Shown here: piece after piece, positions 49,848 to 61,424 of the stretch
How positions within the stretch are numbered: position 1 is the stretch's first letter
Layout of the letters: every line of letters starts with the position of its first letter
Assembly: GCF_020921035.1 (NCBI RefSeq)
Contig: NC_063159.1
Location: 9,030,501-9,094,500, forward strand
Direction of reading: 5' to 3'
Length of the DNA stretch: 64,000 bases
Source of the DNA: Rhodamnia argentea
Lineage: Eukaryota; Streptophyta; Magnoliopsida; Myrtales; Myrtaceae
Notes under the pieces: model-generated
What the model was told of the DNA's origin: nothing
Seen by the model: only the letters and a program-made list of their open reading frames with translations
Databases searched by the model: none
Made by a program: the position numbers and the translations under genes

Positions 49848-52800
49848 CTAGAGCTTCAATTTTCTATCAAAAATCCAACTAAACGGAATGGTTGGACCTT
49901 CCTTTGCCCTTCCCTGAGCTCTCTCTTCCAGTCTTCTAATTCGTGGAGGCAGAGTGCAGACATAATCTTGGGCTTTCCGTCCCTCTGCAGAAAGCCCAGT
50001 TAGCTCCTCCACCTTCCATCTGCCCACCAAGAACTCCAAAATATCAGCATAATCTTTCGCTGTATATACTCCGAGCCGTTGTGCAACGGCTGAGAAGTGC
50101 TCAAAAAGATTGTCGTCGCGACCATCGAACATCAAATGGGCCGGCATAGATATCTTCTTCCTCATCATGTCAGCAAAAGCGGAGACAGTTCCATTTGGAT
50201 CGATCTCGAACAGCTTTTCCACTATCTTGGTGTAGGCAGTCTCATGGCGCTTCTCGTCCGAGGCAATCGTTCCACATATTTGAGCCAATTTCATCTCCCC
50301 ATGCTCCTTGGCAAGCCTCGCAGTGTTCCCGTGAGAAATAAACGTTGCCCTTTCTTGGAACGAAGTATAGATAAAGCCAAGGTAAGGATTGTTCTCTGTT
50401 CTAGGATCCTAGAATTCATGGTAAAAACATATCGTTACAAGATATTAAGGTGAAAATGTAAATATGTATTAGCCTGAAGTGTGCAGCATGGGCATGGTAT
50501 ATTGGGGAAGGACAGACATGCCATATCATATGGGGCAGTCTATGCCGCTGAAGAATAAAAGGGACAGCCCATGGGTTTGGGAGACTGAAGGTGTCTTGTG
50601 TACGAACCTAAAACACTTGAAAGGAAACAGTCTGACACATCTAAGGATAAACAATAAGCGCGTCATACCATGCAAGGATCCTGTGACTAGAGACATCTAA
50701 TGCACATCGACACAAACCAGCAATACTCACATGACGGTATTTCCACCATATTGTGGAACATTTTCTAACCAGCTAAGAGATGCATTTAGCTTAGTTCATC
50801 TCAACTAGACAAAATCGTTATAAAGATGAGCCTCAAGTTAAGTAATTAGGATCTCACCATTCCTGACCCAATCAAGTACTGGATTGTCTTCTCAATTTGC
50901 CTCATGTCAACTCGTCCACATAGGTAGAGGTACTTGTTAAGGAGATCTCCATGTCTATTTTCCTCGGCAGTCCATGCCCTTGTCCAAATCGCCCATGGTG
51001 TGAGGCTTGCACCTGTTTCATCCCTGACCCCATCCAAAGTATTAAGCATTGTCTGGTAAGTAGGAAGGGCTTCTTCAGTGACCATATCTCCCACCAAAAC
51101 CACAAAATAATCGTCAGGAATTTCCTTTGCCCTCTCCCTCAGTTCCCTTACTTGTTCTTCAAATCCATCGGAGGCAGGATCTGGAAGAAAATCCTGTGCT
51201 TGCCAACACTTCTCAACTGGTTTCAGGTGAACCAAGATGTTCTTCTCGGCCCAATTATCCATTGATTTAAATATTTCAATCTTTTGGGGTGGCATGGAAT
51301 GTGTTACTTGAACATGCACTTCCCTAGGAGGCATAAATGGCTTCTTGCTATTTCCCACCTCCCTACCACACCAAAAAACATTTAATCTGTTTTAGTTATA
51401 TCCAAATCAAATCAATGTATAATTCCATGTGAATAACAAAACAAGGAAAGCATTCATTTATTATAGGCACTAGCATGTTAGCTACACGCATAACACGCAG
51501 TGTGAAGTTCTTGGTTTACAACAAGTCATTTTTTGCTACAGCTGCATCATATTTGAAGATAGGGGCGAAAGCAGTTGACAGAAAGAGCTCTTCAAACTCT
51601 TAATATTCGCGTTCTTCGGTCTAATGCAATTCATCTCTTCTTTGCCGATGGAAGAAAGCCTACTATAGTCTAGCAGGGGACAGGAAAGATTGAATAGAAA
51701 ATTAGTTCAAGGGAAGGGCACTCTTCTTTAAAGACCTATGGAGGAAGTTTCTCTCTGCTGATGAAATTGCATGTTGTGCTGTATATCTCACATTAGTTCA
51801 ATCCGCACACAGAGGGGCTTGAGGGAAACTCAAACTGAGCAGCAAAGAGGTATATGTTTCTTGGGGGTAAATATGATCGACTGAATAGGCAATAAAAAAT
51901 TTATTTACTTATTTAAATAGTTCTTGGTTTGTTGGTTTGCAATAAGTAAGAGTACAAAGACAAAAAGAGGCTCAGCCTATTTGGTGAATCATGTTAGAGT
52001 AGCTATTATACCTACCAAACCAAGCAAAAGAAGAAAAGCATGTGCATCAAGCAACATAATTCATCTAGGGTATTGAGCGCATACTACCACAAAAAGAAAA
52101 GGTGGAATTGAAAACACAACCAGATTTTGAATGTGATATAACACTTTCTCCAAGCGCAAGCCAAGAGAGTAAGGTCAAAGATGCACAATCTCAGACATGA
52201 TAGATGAATAAGAAATAGAAATCCAAGGACCAAAAGCTTATGTGACAAAATGAAGTTCCATAACATAACATACTTTAAGTGGAAGAACTCCAGAAGGACC
52301 TCATGAAGGTCGATAAAGAACTTTCAAAAGCCTTCCTCAGTAAATAAAAGTAAATTTAGATGTAATGTTTTTGTGAACAGGTCAAGCAACGCCAATCAAA
52401 ATCCAACAGTGAGCCTTCTGTCAACTTAGGTGGCCTATGCGGCATCAAGCAAAATGTTCGTGCATCAGTAAATGAGAACAAACAAGGAATAAGAACAAAG
52501 TGTCATTATCTAGCTGTTAGTCACTTTTAGGCAACCATAACATGACTAAGACCTATGGTGAATAGAATCAAATGTACACCAGCTGAAGAAACAAGAAAAA
52601 GGATTTAAGAAGAAGTGAACCAATCTGGAAAAGTACGAGCTACTTTCACCAACTGGAACAATATGCCTTGCAAAGGACTAGATTGCCTTGTGATACAAGT
52701 TTTTCCAAAGGAGAAATAGAAAAAAGAATTGTCATAACATCTTACATCGTATCGAAAAGAACATCAACTTATATAGACTTTCACATAACGCCAACCAAGT

Positions 52801-54024
52801 AAATAAACTATGAATATATCACAAGCCTCATTCTCCATCGGGCAAGTCCATGAATTACTTGTCTTGACATGGGAACAGAATTTTTGTCGATAGGTTCTAA
52901 ACTCTGAAGAAGCCATTGGTAAAAGCACCAGCACAAAGAAACAACAGATGGAATTTCATGCAACCATTAAGCAAATCAAATTATCTTCGATAAAACCACC
53001 AGAAAATAACTCTAATAAGTCATCGTTCATGCAAAAGAAAATCTAGACTAGTGTCATCTAACGGTATCTTTTTCGACCGATACGAGACAGGAAGCATCAA
53101 ACAAAATAGATTAACTATGTAAGCTTGTAATAAATATCCCACCTACCCCCACCAAAGGCCAGACCCCCAACAAAGGCCAACTGGATACGACAAACCAGGC
53201 ATGCACTGAAACCTCAGTCATGATTCATACATAGTAAAAGACGGTTCCTTCATCAAGTTGAGTCATCGCCGACCACAAATTCGAGAGAAAGAGAACATCT
53301 GAAAACGATTCTTTTTGAGTCGATTCAAATGATTCTTCCTTGGCTGAGGATATTGACGAGAAAAGCAAGATCGAGTTAACACGCTGCACTAATTTCATCT
53401 CTTTCTGATCTTTCTTTTTGCCTAATTGAGAAGCAGAACGGCTATCACTATCAAGATGATACGTTTGCGTAGTTGCAAAATTAAATGAAGGCGGCTTGGA
53501 TGGCATTGCGAAGCTATTGAGACCCCGCAAGTCCTTTTACAGAATCATGCAAAATTTCGATCAGAACAGGAAAGAACATCCAGAACATCATCAAACCACT
53601 CGGGACTCCAAACGCGTCAGCAAAATCAGACAAGCGATCGATACGCGAAATTCAACATCGAATGCAAAAATCCACACGCGCGCGCGCGCGCGCGCGCACA
53701 CTTATTTGCTCAACTTGGACGTGGAAATCAAAGCACCGGCGAGAAAATCCCATTCGATTGCAAAGATAGAGGGGAGGTTACACCTCAGAGAAGCGAAATA
53801 ACGTCATTTCTGAAAACCAAATTGAAACGAGCAGATCCCTTCAAAGAAATTTCGCGAATCGAAGGAAGCGTCTCGAAATGAAGGACGGACCTGGAATCGG
53901 AGCGGAGAGTGGAAGCCATGAAGAACCTGGGAGATCTGAGGCCGACGTTGGCCACCGGAGGCATTGCGAAAGACGTCAGCTTCCGCGACGGAGACACGAC
54001 ATGGGGATTCAGCTTCAGAGCCAT
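49848..54024 (-). CDS. FAB2: Stearoyl-ACP 9-desaturase, chloroplastic
   Basis: Three exons on the minus strand: 54,024-53,891; 51,362-50,858; 50,408-49,848. They give 399 residues, the usual family size. The soluble plastid enzyme introduces the delta-9 double bond into stearoyl-ACP using ferredoxin. Diiron ligand motifs are present: EENRH at about 178-182 and DEKRHE at 264-269. Family landmarks such as [37 protein letters not shown] and the C-terminal [13 protein letters not shown] are intact. The N-terminal ~45 residues ([16 protein letters not shown] ... FFMASTLRS) are a transit peptide. The exon 1-2 junction restores R-E-V as in other members. The closest remembered Arabidopsis gene is SSI2/FAB2 (At2g43710). 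Confidence 0.96.
51363..53890 (-). other. Desaturase intron 1
   Basis: A 2.5-kb intron separates the transit-peptide exon from the body of the enzyme, as is common in this family. It contains no other supported gene. A (CG)n tract lies near its 5' end. Confidence 0.6.
53673..53700. repeat. (CG)n dinucleotide tract in desaturase intron 1
   Basis: About twelve alternating CG units flanked by CA, about 190 bases downstream of the first exon's donor. Alternating purine-pyrimidine CG runs can adopt Z-DNA and are rare in AT-rich plant introns. Function unknown. Confidence 0.92.
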
Positions 54025-54200
54025 TGCTATATCGCCGATTCCTCTTCTCCTCCCTCTTCTCCTTCTTCTCCTTCAAGCTCGTCTTCCCTCTGGGCTCGTC
54101 GCAGTCCTCCTCGCGTTTCGGCTCCGCTTTCGGTCACAGAAAAAGAGAGAGAGAGAGACAGACAGACAGACAAAGAGGCAGTGGCTCTTTAATGGCGGTC
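54025..54200 (-). promoter_or_regulatory. Desaturase 5' leader with CT/TCTG repeats
   Basis: On the sense (minus) strand the leader contains TCTG repeats followed by (TC)n, at plus coordinates 54,142-54,172, then pyrimidine-rich sequence to the ATG. This resembles the CT-rich leaders of neighbouring genes. The transcription start cannot be read. Confidence 0.55.
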
Positions 54201-55555
54201 GTATAACGTTGGTGCTGTCGAGGGCGCCACACGGTAGGGACGCCTTGGCCTCCATATTACGAGATTGCCCCCAGCCCCTCCAATCTTAATTATGGCGGTT
54301 TAGTGCCTAATCACATTTGCGTGTACCGGTTCGATTTAATTGCGTGGTGTACAAATAAACAAACAAATTGTTTAGGCAAAATATCACGCGAACACATAAA
54401 CTAATCGATCGATACAACGAACGATGACGACGATACCGAGGATACAAGTGTCGTGCGGCTCCGAAGCAAATTTCGAAAAGGATAAAAGTCACCAAAAATT
54501 CTTAATTATATTTACCTGATATATTTTAGCTTAATTTTTTTTTTGTGAGGTTAAAAATTTCAAATTTGTGTCCGTTTGACGCATTTACCCTCATTCAATT
54601 TTTTTTTAATGAGGATCACTAAAAATCTTTATACATAAATGTTACAAAATAGTTAATCTTGATATAGCAAACGTTGCGATTTTGACTGAAAAATCATATG
54701 ACCGAACTTTAATAAAGGGTAAACGTATCACATAAGTACGAGTTGATATTTTTTATGTCACAAGAATAATTTCGAGCTAAATGTGTCGCAATAACTATAG
54801 TTTGGGGTTTTCGATATCATGAAAGATTCGGAATAGATGTACCACTGTAAGTAAAGTTTCAGAATTTTTGTGGCTTTGTCGTTTGGAAAATGGAGAATTT
54901 CTTCCGTATAGGTAAAAATGCTGGGCGATCCGCGACCGATACAACCGCCCCTCGAAGCTATCATGGAATTTTTACATTCGTTACGAAATCGTTCGATCTT
55001 AGTCATCATGATTATTTGGTCAGCCTGAGGATGTAAGAGTCCTTCGTCGCGACCCTATCGACGTCCACATGTAATTAGGAAATCTCTGCGTATAAGATAA
55101 CGAGATTAATGCCCTATCGACGTCCCTATAAATCGACATGTCTCGCGGATCACGGCACGGCCTTTTCTCATCGTCGGGCTACCGACGGTCGGCGGCGCAA
55201 TCTCGTTTTCGAGGTCATGCGGTCACGAGATGATTCGGATGATGCGGAGCGCGCGCCCGGTTGGATGAGCTCGTGGGTCGTACGTGAATTGGGATTTGAC
55301 GGTGATGTCGACGGCATTAAATTGCGGGAAAAAGTGGGAGAGACCTTCCGAGTGTCGTTTTGCGGCTTGGATAGGTGGACAGGATGAACCGTGGACAAGT
55401 ATACGCCTAAACTCGTTGCCAAACAAGGAGGTAGAGTTTCCCCCACTTGGCACCCTCTCTTCCTTGCATGCGTGCCACTCCACCTCCCCCTTTCCCCTTC
55501 TCGAGCCGCCGATCACGTGTCAAGAAACGGTTAAACATCCACTCAGACGAGAATA
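54201..55555. other. Spacer, no gene supported
   Basis: AT-rich sequence to about 55,020, then a GC-richer part at 55,050-55,540 with open frames of 90-97 codons on both strands. None shows a recognisable domain, codon pattern or splice structure, so none is called. Confidence 0.45.
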
Positions 55556-55946
55556 ATTATCCAAAAAGTTCTAAACATATTGTACGCATGTCAATCCAGT
55601 CATAAACTCTTCAATTGTGTCAATTTAGCTGTAAATCTTTTGATGATTTGTCAATTTAATCACGAGCCTTTTGACGGTTTAACAATATAGTCCTTCCGAC
55701 TAATTATATCGGCCTTAACCTTTTGACTATTTGCTAATATGGTTCGTTACGCCAATTAATCGGATAATAGGTTTATGACTAAATTGGCAAATTTCCAAAA
55801 TATTTATGACTAAATTGATATAAATGAAAAGGTTTATGATTGATTTGACAAATTGTCGTAAGGTTCATGACGTAATTTGCACAATCAGAAGGTTTTTATA
55901 ATTAAATTAGCCGCCGTACAATAGGTTTAGAATTTTTTGGACAATC
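55556..55946. mobile_element. Long-TIR MITE (foldback type)
   Basis: The left end reads ATTATCCAAAAAGTTCTAAA and the right end, reverse complemented, ATTGTCCAAAAAATTCTAAA, continuing as inverted repeats to GTACG. The interior is built from many diverged copies of a motif like aggtttatgactaaattg on both strands, so the whole could fold back. No coding sequence. Its structure is like common plant Mutator-type or foldback MITEs; the superfamily is not proven because the target duplication is unclear. Confidence 0.8.
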
Positions 55947-56909
55947 ATCCCTGCTCCAATGTCTAATCGTACCATAGGTCGCGACTTTTTCCGGTCTCTT
56001 TTTCGCACTGTGATCGACTCTGTATGCTACTTGATTTGTATTAAGCCCGTCTCAATTATTAGGACAAATCATTAAGATACAATAGAATAAAACTAAACTA
56101 CGAATAATTCGCAATCAAAAGTTTAACGACATGGCGATTCATTCAATCTAAAACGCTTTTCAAACGTAAATCTCGAGCTTTGTTGCCATATAATTATTTC
56201 ATAAATAGATCCAATCTAGGAATTTTTTCACTTTTTATTAACATACTGATATTTTTTTTTTTAACTTCCCACACGTTGAGCAATGAGCATTTGTTATTTT
56301 GCAAGTACGTAGGAAACGAAATGATTTTCAAATTTTAAGAAAATGCACAACAAATAACTAATAGTTTTCAGGCCATAAATGCTAGTAGGACAGATGGGGT
56401 AGACCTTAGTTATTATGATGATTGTTGGGTCAGGCCCAATTAACACACGGCCCACCTCAGCCTCCAATTCCTCCAAAGCTGTCATGGTCATGGCTTGGTT
56501 GAGAAATCACATCATTTTGCAACGATTGTGATTATCGAAGTGTTCTTGTCTCCTCATTTAAATATGTTTTCCTACCCCTAAAACTTATTTAAGAGCATTT
56601 CAAACAAACGAAGTTCTTTTTCATCAATTTAAAACCTACGATGATCTTCTCGAAAGCCGGTTTTGGATAGTCGCGACTTTTGAGACGTCACCATACTGGA
56701 AAAGAACCGAAGTATATCTCCAAAAGCAGAAACCGGCATCCCACATGACATTAGGATAATCGTGCCGTGATCCAGGCTTGTCTAGGGCAAGTGACGGTGC
56801 ATATGCATTGGACGAGTCTCAACACGACTACGATTAAATGGCACACAACAGAGTTTAGCGTGTATGGAGTATGGTGAGCAAAAAGAACCCACCGGCTCAA
56901 TTCAATTTC
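55947..56909. other. AT-rich spacer, no gene seen
   Basis: Short frames only. Nothing recognisable on either strand. Confidence 0.5.
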
Positions 56910-57266
56910 TAGGGGTGCCAATCCGATTCCCAATTTCATGAAATTGAAACCGGTGATTTTCGGTCCGGTTTTAGAGGTGGAACCTTCCACCCGGATCGCC
57001 CCGACTATTTTTATTTATTTATTTTTAATGTAATTTTTTTAAAAAATCATTTAAACTCTTTTAACTCGTAGAGACATTTCTACACATTTAAAATGAGTGA
57101 ATATATGTTTTAAACACGTACAATGGGTTCTATTGAACCGCTTGGACACCCAATCGGATCGGCCTGTCTGGTCCGACTCTAGGTTCTAGAAACCGAGAAC
57201 CCATCCTACTAATCCGATTCTTGATTCTCAGGTGAGATTGGATTAGATTAGAAACCGATCACCCTA
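56910..57266. mobile_element. Relic hAT element related to 48,411-49,062
   Basis: It starts TAGGGGTGCCAATCCGATT and ends near GATCACCCTA. It contains TTCGGTCCGGTTTTAGAGG, closely like TTCGATCCGGTTTTAGGG of the intact element, followed by a similar T-rich core and CCGATTCTTGATTCTCAG-type words. No matching 8-bp flanks were found, so it is old, truncated or misbounded. Confidence 0.55.
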
Positions 57267-57599
57267 GCACGAATACGATAGAAAGCTGGTACACAAATGA
57301 AATAAAGTGCCCAGATGAAGATGCACAGTGCAAAGAAACCCATTGTAAAGCAGATAAAATACACGGACTAATCTCAAACCACCCCTGATCAACCTAAAGA
57401 AATCAGCGTGCAACAAGCCTCTCTCAGAATCGGATACATACAACATCATGGTTTCCTACTTGTCTTCTTACTACCAATCAATGTTTTGTCACACAGTAAC
57501 ACTCAATACACTCAGGAACGCCAAAGGAAAAAAAAATGAAAAAGGAACACCACCACAAAGAAAAGGGAAAAAGAGTAAGATTATCGTCGCGAAGAAGAA

Positions 57600-60500
57600 T
57601 CACACGAATCTGTTAAATGGCTTCCTTCCGACCACGGAAGACGCCGTTGAATCCATGCTCATGTTCCCGACAGACTCGCGGTCATGATGAATATTATTCG
57701 AGGCATTTTGAGAGCCGATGCCTTTGTTCCAAGCAAAAGTCGACCCGGCTCCTGGTGTTAAAGGGTACGAGAGACGCCTGCTAGATTCGCTGCCAGGAGT
57801 GCCCGGACGCCTTTCTTTAGGATTGCTGCTAGCTCTCGATTTTGCTCTGGCTGAGACGGTCGGAGTCATGTAGTTCGGGACCGAAAACGGCGGGCAACTA
57901 GTGAGGCTCTCGTCATCCCTCATCGACAAAGCGAAGGGAGATACGGGTTCACTAGCTCTGGGTATCGAATACTTGCTCATGCTCGGACCGCTGGCCCTCG
58001 GTGTTCTTGTCGGTGTTGCCCGTCCTTGCTTCGATGACATCACCATCATCGATCTCGTTGATCTCGGTGTGGCGGCGTCAAAATTATCAGACCCAACTGT
58101 CTGGAGCTTGTGGTTACTAGAGAGAATCCTTGGACTCGTCTTTAGCTCAGAGTTTCGCCGTGGTGGTGTGAGGCGGAAACTCTTCATCGATTGGTTCTCA
58201 GCCGGATTTGATAAGGGGAGCTGCCGTTCGATCCAGTTCCACCACCAAGGAAATACGCCAGATTGGACGTCTGCCAGAGATGTTTGAGCCGTTCTAGGAT
58301 TACCCCTCGATAACTGCAGTCACAACAGTCAACAGACAGCATAGTGAATAAACCAAGATCACAAATTCGGCTCAAGAAGAAATGACATGAACTCCAATTA
58401 TAGCATACAAACAGATGCTTTCTCACGAGAATCATTAACTCTCAAGCAGATCGACCCAGCGATATTTCTAAATAATATAATGCAATATCAATTTGCATTA
58501 CATTGTCCGAATTCTGCAGGCATAAAACTATTTCCAGGAAAAAAAAAAGTGTGCTTTCAAGTTTTCACTCTGCATGCAGCATCGGCAGTTGTCATGGGTG
58601 CCTCTATGGTAGTTTGAACTTGAAAGCTCTAGCCAACGCATTATAATAGCACACAGAATATGCCAAATGGTTGATCTGATTAATCTGAGATCACTCACCA
58701 GAGTTTTTGCTGTCGTGAAGGGAGATACAATATGTTTAAAAAGTTATAACCCAGACTAGACATTACATTGAACTTATGCAGTCTAAAGGGGATTTTCCCT
58801 TGCCCTAATTGTTGCACGATCAAGAAAATCGAATTGCGTCAAGAGGAGGATTCAGCCATTCCCGTTCCTAAGAACCATAACGCAATGCGCATCCCTGACA
58901 GAATACATATCCTATGGTTTACAGAGGGTAGGCTGAGACTCCTCCGGAGAATGCAGAGGAAATTGTCAAATGAGTGTACCTGATGAGAGTACGCGTAAGC
59001 CATTGCTCTCTCTCTCTTGATGGCCGCCTCCGCCTTCCTTTGCAGCCTCACCTCTCTTTCCTCCTTTGTGTGCGCGGTATCATCCCAGTACTCTTGATTA
59101 CGTGCCTCAGACTGCACCAACACTCAAAACTGATTAATGAAGATCCCCCTGAGGAAAAGAAAACCTGAAACTCAATGAAAACGTTTGTGTCGAATTTTGG
59201 ATTCTGCTTATGGAGGAATTACTTTACTCAACAGTGACGGGTTGGAGTTGGTTATATTATGTCATATTGGTGCAATATTTCTTAGCAAAGAACAGCACCA
59301 ATGGACATGTGAATGGGATATGGCAAAACTTGAGACATCAAACCGAATTTCATTTGTTCTTCTCGATATATAACTGGTAAGATATGATAGAGACTAAAAA
59401 AGTCAAATGGCAACAAATAAAAAATCCACCATTCAAATTCAACCTATTTTTCGACCCAAAAAAAAAAAAATCAACCTATTTAGCATTTCCTAGTGCTAAG
59501 GGTTGACAGTAATAGCCTCGCCTAGCATTGGAATATGGATTCGCAGAGCAGAAGACCAAGAAACTCTCAGATCCCGAAATGTATTGCCTTGCAATACATG
59601 GGCATTAAAGATCAAGTCGTCTCATAGCAACTTACCGCTAGGCTCCATTTGCTGCAGGTGCTTTCTGCTTCCTTGTCGTTCTTGTACTGACCTTGATTCC
59701 GTGCTTGGTTCTCTAACCTCTGAATCCTCCAAGATCGAATCTGTGACTGCATTCGCACAGAGTGATGCATATACTTTGAGGCATTCATCGTCTGTCGCTT
59801 GACATTCTGCCCTCTTATGACTCCTTGAAGTCTTACCAAGCCTCTTAGAGCTCTGAAGCTCCTTCTTGCCTTCATTAGAAGAACAAAATCACATCAAACA
59901 GCTACTTGGGTTGGCAAAAGAATGCCGATATCAAACGAACTCTATTGCTAACACCAACTCAGGGAAGTTAAGTGCAGAAACTACACCTAACTTCAGCAAC
60001 AAAAACTTCAAAAAAGAAAGTAATTGTATGAAACATATATCAGAAGTTGTTAATATCTGTCCTAATGGTTTCTATAAATCAACAATGCAGCAATTCACAT
60101 TGCTTCTCTCAGAACTAAGTCATGTATAAGCTGAACTGAAGCCCTCATAAAATGAAACTAATAAAAGTTCGACCTCAATAGGCATGTCGATGACAAGAAA
60201 TAATCGACTAAAAGGAGTTGCAACTCAGAGGCTTTTCAGCCACCTGCAGATCTTTTGGCACTTTGATCCACTCTGCCGGGGATCTTTGGCAATTCATATC
60301 TAGTGCGGGTTCCATGTTTCCCTCAATAAAACAATGTCCTAAAGCAATAGATTATTTTATTAAAACATGTAACTTGTAAGAACCCCTTCTGTCCTCCCAC
60401 CCCAACAAGCAAGCAAGCATGCTGAACACACCGATGCAAGCACGTATGGCGCACGTGCTCGCACGCACACACGCGAGCGCAGACACACACCTCATAAGTA

Positions 60501-61401
60501 CGATTTAAATTAGACAAACTAGACACAATCAGATCCTCACCATATACCCTCTGAAGGCAGCTTGAATCTTTGTAGCTGAAGCATGCTGGACAGGTATGCT
60601 CGGTTCTGGTCGGACAATGACTTCCTTCTGGTGATTAAAGCTCCTAGAAGAAGTAGCTCTGGAAGAAGCAATCCTGGGAGATGCGGCTCTTGGTGAAGCA
60701 GCTCGAGGCGAAGCAGCTCTTTGGGAGGCAGATCTAGGCGAAACAACTCTCGGCGAAGCCGCTCTTGGTGATGCTACTTTTGGCGAAGCAGCTCTAGGTG
60801 AAGCGGCTCTCGGAGAAACAACTGTAGGAGAAGAGACCCTTTGAGACAGATTGCTCCTTGAAGCTACTTGAGAAGGCCCAATCAACGGCGCTTGCGGCTG
60901 CTCTGGAGGCGTGGGAGGCTGAAGTAGAATATTGTTCTCTCTTTCGGCATCTCCCAGTATCTTCTCGATGCTGCTTGGCTCTCTGAAAAGAGGAATCTTG
61001 AACGACTTCCGCTCTCCATACTTCAGCTGTCCTGGCCCCTTTTTCTTCTTTCCTTTCAATTCTTTTTCGCGTGTGTCCTGAAAAATTATACCAAAACCGG
61101 AGCTGTCAATTTAAGAACACAAGCTCCTCCTCTAGAAGCTATAAGCTGCTTTAGGAGACACCATGCTCATCGTTCATGAAGTTGAGTTAGAGAGCAGAAA
61201 CTCAATAAACTGCACAATCATGCAAAAGGATGCAAAGTGCATCATGTCTTTCCTTCTCTGTGGGACTCGAAAAACAAGAATTTTAGCAGGCTTGCAGTTT
61301 AGAACACTGAAAGCAAAAAGATTTACACTGGCCGGTTTCTCCTTGGAGCTGGCTACGAAAATCCTTTTTATAGCAGCAAACCAACTCCCTCTCTTCCCCA
61401 T
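57600..61401 (-). CDS. IQD14: IQD13/14-type calmodulin-binding IQ67-domain protein
   Basis: Five coding exons on the minus strand: 61,401-61,327; 61,077-60,541; 59,869-59,636; 59,111-58,980; 58,313-57,600, giving 563 residues. IQD proteins are plant scaffolds that bind calmodulin and often microtubules. The N-terminus MGKRGSWFAAIKRIF is the family signature. Residues ~40-65 (PLFREPSSIEKILGDAE) match the IQD13/14 group. A Ser-Pro-Arg-rich tract (about 98-155) follows, then the IQ67 domain around KIQAAFRGYM|ARRSFRALRGLV (bar marks the exon junction, conserved in this family) and LVRLQGVIRG. The C-terminal DUF4005-like part includes DDESLTSCPPF, PNYMTPTVSARAK and SNPKERR, ending in VGRKPFNRFV. 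An upstream non-coding exon is spliced to just before the ATG. Confidence 0.93.
60660..60840 (-). repeat. 15-bp tandem repeat encoding (A-S-P-R-A)n in IQD
   Basis: About eleven imperfect 15-base units encode repeats of ASPRA/VSPRA within IQD exon 2. They make a basic, proline-rich disordered tract typical of IQD13/14 proteins. Unit number probably differs between alleles or species. Confidence 0.85.
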
Positions 61402-61424
61402 GCCAGTCGCATTACTATTCTTCC

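Noticed and set aside
53878..54289. Overlapping plus-strand frames of 80-126 codons
   Set aside because: They are antisense to the first exon and leader of the desaturase and have no similarity.
55109..55516. Open frames of 90-97 codons on both strands in a GC-richer patch
   Set aside because: Overlapping frames on both strands reflect base composition; no domain or splice sites support a gene.
57901..58287. 128-codon plus-strand frame
   Set aside because: It is the antisense shadow of the last IQD exon.
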